Source: Pseudomonadota bacterium (lineage in GTDB: Bacteria; Myxococcota_A; Polyangia; Polyangiales; Polyangiaceae). From it: a stretch of 5,627 nucleotides of DNA. A program made the translations under genes and the position numbers. Within the stretch, counting starts at the first letter, position 1. The number at the start of each line of letters is the position of its first letter. The notes under the pieces were generated by a model, which had not been told where the DNA came from, ran no database searches, and saw only the letters and a program-made list of their open reading frames with translations. Of this stretch, positions 1-5,627 are shown piece after piece. The DNA is taken from positions 1 to 5,627 of the forward strand of contig JAEYOT010000293.1 in NCBI GenBank assembly GCA_023411445.1, read 5' to 3'.

Positions 1-246
1 GTCGAGAGCGGCGCGGTAGTCTTCCTTCTGCTCTTCGTACAGCTTGGCGAGGCGGGTCAGCAGCTCACGGCGCTCGTCCGGATCGGCGCTCGCTTCCAGC
101 CGGGCGCTGATCGCGAACATCACCTTGCCGAAGTCCGCGCGCAGCAGGTACACGGGCTCGAGCAGCGCCGCAGCGCGCGCTCGCTCAACCGGATCGGGCG
201 CCTCCGCCACCAAGCGCTCAAGCTCCGCGATCGCGCCTTCGTGTTG
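1..246 (-). repeat. TPR-like array, start of a sixth block (residues 1794-1875, truncated)
   Basis: This stretch repeats the opening of the long units, with RARAAALLEPVY at 1815-1826. It continues with D-E-R-R-E-L-L-T-R-L-A-K-L-Y-E-E (1850-1865), then the first residues of the next motif (A-A-L-D, 1872-1875) before the window ends. The motif would end about 91 residues after the preceding one, matching the other long units. The array therefore does not finish here; the C-terminus lies further on in the region before base 1. Confidence 0.7.
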
Positions 247-3200
247 GCGCTCGACGGCGAGCGCGCTCTCCAGCTCGTCGAAGGCGCGAGCCACGTTGCT
301 CTGCTGACGCGACGCGACGCGCGCGATGGCCACGTGCAGCGCCGCCGGGTCGCCGAGCTTGGCGTCTAGCTGCCGCTCGTACAGGCCGATCAGCTCCACC
401 CACATGGACTCGGCCGTGTACAGCGCCTCCAGCGCGGTCAGCGCCTCGCGCTCGAGCGAGATGTCGAGGATCGTCTCGTACACCTCGATCGCGCGGCGAC
501 GCTCGGACAGCGCCTCGGACAAGAGCTTGGCGCGCCGGAACAAGAGCGCCTTGCGCTCCTCGTCGCTCTCCGCCACCTCCGTGCGCCGCTCCAAGATCTC
601 GAGCAGGTTGCGAGCGTCCCCGCCCTCTTCATAGAGCGACTCGAGCGCCGCCAGCGCCTGCCGATCCTCGGCGCGCAGCTCAAGGGCCTTCTTGTAGTAG
701 GTGCGCGCCAGGTCGCGATCGGCCAGCTGGTGCCGCGCCAAGTCCGCGATCTTGAGCGTGACGAGCAGCTGCACGTCCCCATCGAAAATCTCCGGCACCA
801 CGTCGCACAAGAGCTTGGTGTACTCGGCTTGACGCGAGGTCGCGCTGGCCAGTCGCTCCATGTGCGTGAACCAGGCCACCAGATCCACGTGTCCGACCGC
901 CGAGCGCACCGCGCGCTCCGCCAGCCCGAACGCACGCTGCGGATCAGCGAGCGGCCCTTCCGCGACCTTCATCGCGGCCTCCAAGCCGTTCACCTTCTCG
1001 ATCGGATCGTCGGTGGTATCCACCTCGATCAGCTGCGTGGTCAAGAGCTTCTCGTGGTTGCCCTCGGACTCGTAGATCGGCTTCAAGATCAGCGCTGCCT
1101 CGCGGCGCGTCTGGCTATCGGGGGACTCCAGCAGGTTGGCGAGCGCTTCACGGCTCTCCGTGTGCGTCGTGCGCAGCGACAGCGCGCGGCGGTACACCTC
1201 GATCGCCGCCGCGGGGTCGGACAGGTGCTCGCGCTTGAGATCGCCGAGCTGCGCCAGGATGGTCAGCCGCTCGTCGTCGGTGTCGCACAGCTCCAGGTGT
1301 TTCTCGTACGTCTCCGCCAGCTCTTCCCAGCGACGCGCGCTCCCGAGCAGCGCCTCCAGCGCCGTGAGCGACTCTCGACTCGGCCCGAACTCGTCGAGCA
1401 GCGCGCGGTAGGCGTCGATCGCCTCCGGCACCGAGTCCAGCTTCTTCCATAGCGTCTCCGCTTCGCGCGTCATCAGCGAGCGGCGCAGCTCCCCGTCCGA
1501 GCTGATCTCGCGGCGGCGCTGCAGCACGCCGACCAGGTCGCGGAAGCGCCCCGCGCTCTCGTACAGGCGGTCCAGCGCCGCCAGCGCCTCCGAGTCGTCC
1601 GGGTTCTCTTCGACCCGCGCGTTCCAGGCCGCGATCGCGCCGGCCTCGTCGTTCAGCACGCTCTGGCTCAACGTACCGAGGCGACCGAACAGCTCGCGCC
1701 GCGTCGCGCCGTCCTGCTCGTGCTGCACCTGCAGCTTGAGCATCTCCGCCAGCTTCTCGCTCTCGCCAGAGGACACGTAGATGCGCTCCAGCGATTTGGC
1801 GGCGGGCAAGACGAGCGCAGCGTCTGCCTCGTCCAGCTTGAGGATGCGGCGATAGATGCCCTCGGCGCGCTTGGGATCCGCCAGCAGCTCTTCGTAGATG
1901 CGCGCTACGGCCGTCAGGATCTCACCCTTCAGCTCCGAGGTGTCCGCGCGCTCGGCGGCCTTGATCAGCACCTCGGCGACGCGCTCGTGCGCCGACACGC
2001 GACGGCCGATCTCCAGCAGGCGCGCGCGCGCATCCGTGTCGAGCGGATCCATCGGCACCAGCTCCGCCAGCGCGTCCAGCGCGCCTTGATCGTCGTGCAG
2101 GCGGTCGTCGCGCAGCATGGCGATGCGGCGCAAGAGCTCGCGCCGCTCGTCCGCGCTCTCGGCGTCGGTCAAAGTCTCCAGCCGGATGGCGAGCACGCGC
2201 ACCAGATCGCGCACCTCGTCGCGCGACTCGTAGACGGACTCGAGCGCGCGCGCCGCGCGCGGCCGCAGCTCGCCGATGGCCAGCATCCGCTCGGCCAGCT
2301 CGCGCGCCTCGTAGTCGCCGAGGCGCTCGCGCAGCACGTCCTCCACGTGGCCGATGGCCTTGTCCGGCTGGTGCAGCTCGAGCTGCAGCTTCGCCAGGCG
2401 CAGCTTCAGCTCGAACGCCTCGTCACCCACCGCGCGCTCCAGGCGCCGCTCGAGCAAGGCCGAGAGCTCACGGCTGTGGCCTTGCTTCAGGTACAGGCGA
2501 TCCAGCGCGCGGATCGCGCCGTCGTGCACCGGATCGATCTCGAGGATGCGCTCGTAGTAGTTGGTGGCCTTGGGCGCGTCTTCGATGATCTCTTCGCAGA
2601 TCAGCGCCACCTCCACGAGCATGTCCACGCGGCGGGAGAGATCGTCCGTCGCGCGCGCAGCGCGGTCGTACAAGGACTCCAGCTCACCCCAGCGCTCCGC
2701 GGCAGTCAGGATGTCCTTCAGGCGTTGGAACGCGGCTTCGTTGCCGGGCGAGAGCGCCAGCACGCGCTCCAAGTACGGCGTCGCGCCGATCGGATCGCCC
2801 AGCTTGTCCTCGTGCAGGCGCGCTGCGCGCTCGGAAAGCTCACACTCGAGCGCGCTGTCGTGCTGACCGCGCAGCACCTCGCGGAACGTCTCCGCCAAGT
2901 CCGTGGGGCGACCGGAGGAGCCGGCCAGCGCATCGGCCCGCTCCCACAAGCCGAGCTCGGCCGGGAACTCGCGCACCGCGGCCAGCACCACGTCCAGCGC
3001 GCTGCCGTGCGCGCCGAGCTTCTGCTCGTGCACGTCCGCCAGGCGGCCATATAGCGCCTGCCGCTCGGCTGGGTCCTTCACCTGCTCGAGCAGCACCGTC
3101 AGCGCCGCGGCTTCGCGCCGCGCTTCACCGCCGCTGGCATAGCGCTGCGCGAGCACGTCCGCGGCGCGCGCGCGCACGGACTCCACGCTCACCAGCCGCT

Positions 3201-5627
3201 CCAGCACGGACATGGCGCGCGGGGCGTGCTGATCGGAGCTCAAGGCGGCGATGGCGGCCTCCAGCGCGTCGCTCGGCCGCGACAAGCGCTCCAGGTACAG
3301 CTCCGCCAGCTCCACCTCGCGCTCGGCCTTCACCTCGCCCGTCGCCGCGTCGCGGTGCTGGGCGATGATCTCGGCGGCGCCGGCGGCGTCACCCGCCGCG
3401 AGCAAGAGCCGCGGCAGCGCGGACAAGGCCCGCTCGTCCGTGGGCGACAGCTCCAGCATGCGACGGTACAGCGCGATCGCGCGCTCCGGCGCCTCGAACA
3501 CCGTCTCTTCCAGCTGCGCCCACTCGCCCAGCAGGCTGCGCTGCTCGTCGCCGCTGGCGTTCACCACGCGCAGCTCGAGCAGCCAGCGCAGGTCGTCGCG
3601 GCGGTCGTGCCGGCGCAGGATGCTCTCCAGCTCCGTGGCAGCCTCCGCGTCGCTCGGATCGCGCTCGAGCATCTGCCGGTAGACCTTCACGGCGTCGTCC
3701 GTGCGACCGAGCTCGTCGGCGTACACGCGCGCGAGCTTCAGCTCCAGCAGGCGCCGCCCCGTGTCGGCCGCGGGCTTGGCCTGCGGCTCCGCACCAGCGG
3801 CCTCCGCGGCGGGCTCCGCCTTCTTCTTACCCTTCTTGCCCTTCTTGCCCGTGGGGGCGGGCGCCGGCTCCTTGGCGGCGACCGCGGGCGGCGCCTCCGT
3901 CGCTTCGGTCGCGATCACGGCCAGCCGCACCTCGATCACGTCCACGAACTGATCCCACGTACCTGCGGCGCGCGACGTCTCCTCCAGCAGCTCGAGCGAG
4001 CGCGGGTTCTCCGGCGACAGCTCGTACGCCTTCCGCGCGTAGCCGGCGGCGGCTTTGCGGTCGCCCAAGCGCTTGCCGCTCACCTCGGCGAGCTTGCCCA
4101 GGATCTCGAGCTTGTCCGCCTCGGACTCCGACTTCTCGAGCAGCAGCTCGTAGAGCGGCATGAGCCGCGCCCACTTCTCGTCCTTCTCGTACAGCGGCAA
4201 GAGCGAGCGCGCCGCGCGGGTGTCGGTCGGGTCCACGCTCAGGATGCGGTCGTAGGAGCGGAACGCGCGCTCCGGCTGGCTCAGCTTCTCTTCGTACACG
4301 CGAGCGGCGCGGTAAGAGAGCGAGATCTTGGTGGCGTTGTCCTTGGCCCGATCGGCGGCGTTGGACAGCACCTCCGACAGGCCTTCCCAGTCGTTCTGGC
4401 TACCGTACAGCTCCTCCAGCGCGTCGAAGTCCCCGCTACCGAGGTGCGCTTCGCGCAGCACGCGCAGCGCCCGCGAGTGACCCGGCGACAGCTCCAGCAC
4501 GCGCCGCCAAGTGCGCACGGCCTTGTCCGCGTCCTGGATGTGCTCGGCGTAAACGGTGCCGAGCTTCTGCAGCGCGGCCAGCTTGGCGGCGGACTCCGTC
4601 TCAAGCTCCACGCGCCGCTCCAGCGCCGAGGCCAGCGTCGCGAAATCACGGCTGCGCTCCGACAGCTTCTCCAAGGCGTCGAGCACGTCCACGCGCGTGG
4701 GATCGATCTCGAGCGTCTTCAAGTGCAGCGCGATGGCGTCCGCCGGGCGGTTCAGGCGCTCCGCGGCCAGCGCCGCCATCTCACGCAGCAGCGGCAGCTG
4801 CTTGCTGCCTTCGGTCTTCGCCAGGTCCGCCGCGTACAGCTCGTACAGCGGTGCCCAAGCGCGGCGCTTGCGGTACAGCTCCTCCAGCCGCTCGCGCGCC
4901 TCACGGTCGTCGGGCGCCACCTTGAGCAATGCGGCGTAGGCGTCCGTCGCGTTCTGCGCGTTGGAGAACTGCTCCAACCAGCGGCGCGCGGCCGCGCGGT
5001 ACAGCTCCTTCTTCTCCTCGATGTCCGGCGTGATCTCGGCCAGCTTGATCTGGTTGGTGATCAGATCGCGATGGCGTCCAAGCTTCTCGTAGAGCGAGAC
5101 CAGCTCGCGCATCTCCATCACGTCCTGCTCGTCCAGCTTGTCGTCGAGCTGCACGATCTGCCCCAGCACGGACAGAAGGGCGGTGTCGCTCTTGATGTAC
5201 TGGCGATAGACGGTGGCCACCTCGCGCAGCACCGCTAGGCGCTCCTGGTACTTCTCGTTCGGCAGGCGCTCCAGCTCCTGGCGCAGCAGCTCGACCAGCG
5301 CGTTGTAGCCTTGCGTCTGCTTGTACAGGCGCTTGAGCGCCTCGCGCGCTTCGCTGTTGTCCGGATCTTGGCGCAGGACGCTCTTGTACTGCTCCACGGC
5401 CTTCTGCGCGTTGGCCTGGCCCTCCGCCAGCTTGCCGAGCTGCGCGCTCAGCTTCGTGCGCTCCTTGCTCCCCTCGGGCAAGGCGCGAGCGGCAGCCTGC
5501 AGCACCTCCATCAAACGCGTGTCGTCGTTCAGGGTCGCGTAGTGCTCGCGGAAGAACGCCAGCATGCCCGGGTTGGCCGGCTCGACCTTGCGGATGCGCT
5601 CGAACCACGGCTCGGCGTCCGCCGGCG
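1..5627 (-). CDS. Giant TPR-like repeat protein, internal fragment (open at both ends)
   Basis: The reverse-strand frame whose first full codon is 5625-5623 runs through 1875 codons to base 1 without a stop. Counting residues along the whole translation closes exactly, so there is no net frameshift. Third positions are almost all G or C, as expected of a real gene in a GC-rich genome. The product is Leu/Ala/Glu/Arg-rich and helical, with 24 copies of an A-x-x-x-Y-x-x-x-L-x-x-D-P type motif about 72 residues apart, the pattern of tetratricopeptide-like helical hairpins. Recurrent companions are L-x-x-L-Y (for example residues 97-101, 247-251, 1661-1665), E-R-R-L/V-E-like helices and R-L-A-x-L/V-Y-E-E-like helices. 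I see no catalytic motif, membrane segment or secretion signal, though the true N-terminus is outside the window. TPR arrays usually scaffold protein complexes; the partner and pathway are not visible. Myxobacterial chromosomes commonly carry very long TPR proteins, which is the best guess for origin. The coding call is nearly certain, the repeat class likely, the role unknown. Confidence 0.95.
247..1167 (-). repeat. TPR-like array, fifth block (residues 1487-1793, four units)
   Basis: A 91-residue long unit (1487-1577) with RREAALILKPIY (1507-1518) is followed by three units with motifs ending at 1652, 1724 and 1793 (steps 75, 72, 69). ARTYYKKALELRA (1640-1652) and AIEVYETILDISL (1712-1724) are clear copies without the terminal D-P. 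AFGLAERAVRSAV (1565-1577) and AFDELESALAVER (1781-1793) are degenerate. Between them run typical solenoid helices such as A-L-A-A-L-E-S-L-Y (1657-1665) and L-L-E-I-L-E-R-R-T-E (1674-1683). Confidence 0.7.
1168..2319 (-). repeat. TPR-like array, fourth block (residues 1103-1486, five units)
   Basis: A 92-residue long unit (1103-1194) with the signature RPRAARALESVY (1121-1132) is followed by four units whose motifs end at 1266, 1342, 1414 and 1486 (steps 72, 76, 72, 72). The copies are AEGIYRRILKLDE (1254-1266), AIAAWNARVEENP (1330-1342), AIDAYRALLDEFG (1402-1414) and AIEVYRRALSLRT (1474-1486). The hairpin-linking phrase G-R-F-R-D-L or R-R-W-E-E-L (1359-1364, 1431-1436) recurs at the equivalent place in successive units. 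The Pro that ends the motif is lost more often here than near the start of the window. Confidence 0.7.
2320..3228 (-). repeat. TPR-like array, third block (residues 800-1102, four units)
   Basis: The block begins with an 89-residue long unit (800-888) carrying the signature RARAADVLAQRY (818-829), followed by three normal units with motifs ending at 960, 1032 and 1102. ATPYLERVLALSP (948-960) and ATNYYERILEIDP (1020-1032) are strong copies, spaced exactly 72. The last copy, AIGHVEDVLRERL (1090-1102), lacks the D-P ending, as does the last copy of the block before. The first two cysteines of the translated segment lie here (928 and 1010). Confidence 0.7.
3757..3912 (-). other. Low-complexity Ala/Pro/Glu/Lys linker with Lys-Lys-Gly run
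   Basis: Residues 572-623, about 52 in all, are rich in Ala, Pro, Glu and Lys and contain no hydrophobic helix pattern, so they are probably disordered. At their centre is GKKGKKGKKK (593-602). The flanks are ordinary repeat helices: V-D-V-I-E-V-R-L-A-V-I before and R-R-L-L-E-L-K-L-A-R-V-Y after. The insertion falls where other units have a short charged loop between their two hairpins. It could act as a flexible hinge, or as a basic patch contacting an acidic partner, membrane or nucleic acid; the sequence does not decide between these. Confidence 0.85.
3820..3849 (-). repeat. Short tandem 9-base repeat coding for Gly-Lys-Lys
   Basis: On the coding strand, three near-identical 9-base units GGCAAGAAG (the third with GGT) follow one another and end with one extra AAG codon, giving GKKGKKGKKK. 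Every unit is a multiple of three bases, so gain or loss of a copy would leave the frame intact. This is the only perfect or near-perfect short tandem DNA repeat I noticed; the TPR-like units themselves are well diverged at the DNA level. Confidence 0.85.
4483..5627 (-). repeat. TPR-like array, first block (residues 1-381, six motif copies)
   Basis: Motif copies end at residues 16, 88, 161, 238, 309 and 381, giving steps of 72, 73, 77, 71 and 72. Examples are AEPWFERIRKVEP (4-16), AVEQYKSVLRQDP (76-88), AIALHLKTLEIDP (297-309) and AVRTWRRVLELSP (369-381). Copy 149-161 (ALLSVLGQIVQLD) lacks the Tyr and the final Pro. Each unit reads as two helical hairpins: the helix after the motif ends in L-x-x-L-Y or similar, then a short loop, an E-L/L-E-rich helix, a charged loop and the helix leading into the next motif. 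The block begins in phase at the very edge of the window, so the array probably continues upstream. Unlike the later blocks, no long unit interrupts these. Confidence 0.8.

Larger units (their letters stand above)
3229..4482 (-). repeat. TPR-like array, second block (residues 382-799, five units plus linker)
   Basis: This block opens with an 85-residue unit (382-466) that carries an additional short helix, S-G-D-F-D-A-L-E-E-L-Y at 397-407. Four further motif copies end at 538, 657, 728 and 799. The 538 to 657 step is 119 residues because the low-complexity linker sits inside that unit; subtracting about 47 residues restores the usual 72. Good copies are AFRSYDRILSVDP (454-466), AVKVYRQMLERDP (645-657) and AIALYRRMLELSP (716-728). 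The last copy (787-799) has lost the Tyr and the D-P ending. The opening unit is less like the other long units than they are to each other, so its assignment as a block boundary is tentative. Confidence 0.65.

Noticed and set aside
730..1452. Plus-strand open frame of 240 codons
   Set aside because: It is another antisense shadow, bounded by the complements of His 1632 and the CTA codon of Leu 1392. There is no domain and no ribosome binding site.
2245..2275. GC-alternating, partly palindromic stretch as a possible hairpin or terminator
   Set aside because: It lies inside the coding frame (residues around 1118-1128, Arg/Ala codons), has no following T-run, and is explained by consecutive GCG and CGC codons.
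1720..3054. Plus-strand open frame of 444 codons
   Set aside because: It is in the same antisense register as the previous one, running from the complement of a His codon (residue 1302) to the complement of a CTA codon (residue 858). The opposite strand shows the real, periodic protein.
3820..3849. Lysine run as a specific DNA- or RNA-binding tail
   Set aside because: A run of ten residues with seven Lys is compatible with many roles. Without conservation data a nucleic-acid function would be a guess, so it is recorded only as a basic linker.
3226..5238. Plus-strand open frame of 670 codons, Leu/Gln/Arg/His/Val-rich
   Set aside because: It is the exact codon-register complement of the minus-strand gene. 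Its composition is that of reversed TPR codons (Leu from CAG/GAG, Val from CAC/GAC, Gln from CTG). It has no recognisable domain, and its ends are set only by sense His and CTA codons.
5563..5565. ATG (residue 21) as a possible start of the gene
   Set aside because: The frame is open upstream to the window edge and already encodes a motif copy at residues 4-16, exactly 72 residues before the next. No purine-rich ribosome binding site precedes the ATG, so the gene most likely starts beyond 5627.
4901..5608. Minus-strand open frame of 235 codons overlapping the start of the gene fragment
   Set aside because: It is out of phase with the repeat-coding frame, is an Arg/Ala/Gly-rich composition artefact of GC-rich DNA, and has no repeat pattern. 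The true frame continues unbroken across the same bases.

Overview
The window holds a single feature of substance: one reading frame on the minus strand that stays open from end to end. It has 1875 complete codons (5625 down to 1), no stop, no credible start and no frameshift, so both ends of the gene lie outside the window. No other gene, RNA, mobile element or regulatory signal can be supported, and there is no intergenic stretch.

The encoded segment is almost wholly a helical tetratricopeptide-like (TPR-like) solenoid. A 13-residue helix motif of the type A-I-x-x-Y-R-R-x-L-E-L-D-P recurs 24 times, mostly 69-77 residues apart, and a 25th copy is cut off at the window edge. Each unit of about 72 residues looks like two helical hairpins. 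The array is divided by slightly longer units of 85-92 residues. Four of these share an R-x-x-A-A/R-A-A type helix ending in Tyr, so the repeats fall into larger blocks of five, four, five and four units. One low-complexity Ala/Pro/Glu/Lys linker with a Lys-Lys-Gly run (3757-3912) is inserted inside one unit without disturbing the phase.

The DNA is very GC-rich. The frame uses almost only G or C at third codon positions, with four CTA leucine codons and no TTA or TCA codons seen. This composition, plus a giant solvent-exposed TPR protein, fits a myxobacterium or related Myxococcota, perhaps of the Sorangium/Polyangium type. That placement is inference from composition and protein style, not from a marker gene. 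The function is unknown; a scaffold for protein-protein contacts is the generic expectation for such arrays. I did not find a multi-gene system here. The most unusual element is the higher-order order of the repeats within one very large protein.
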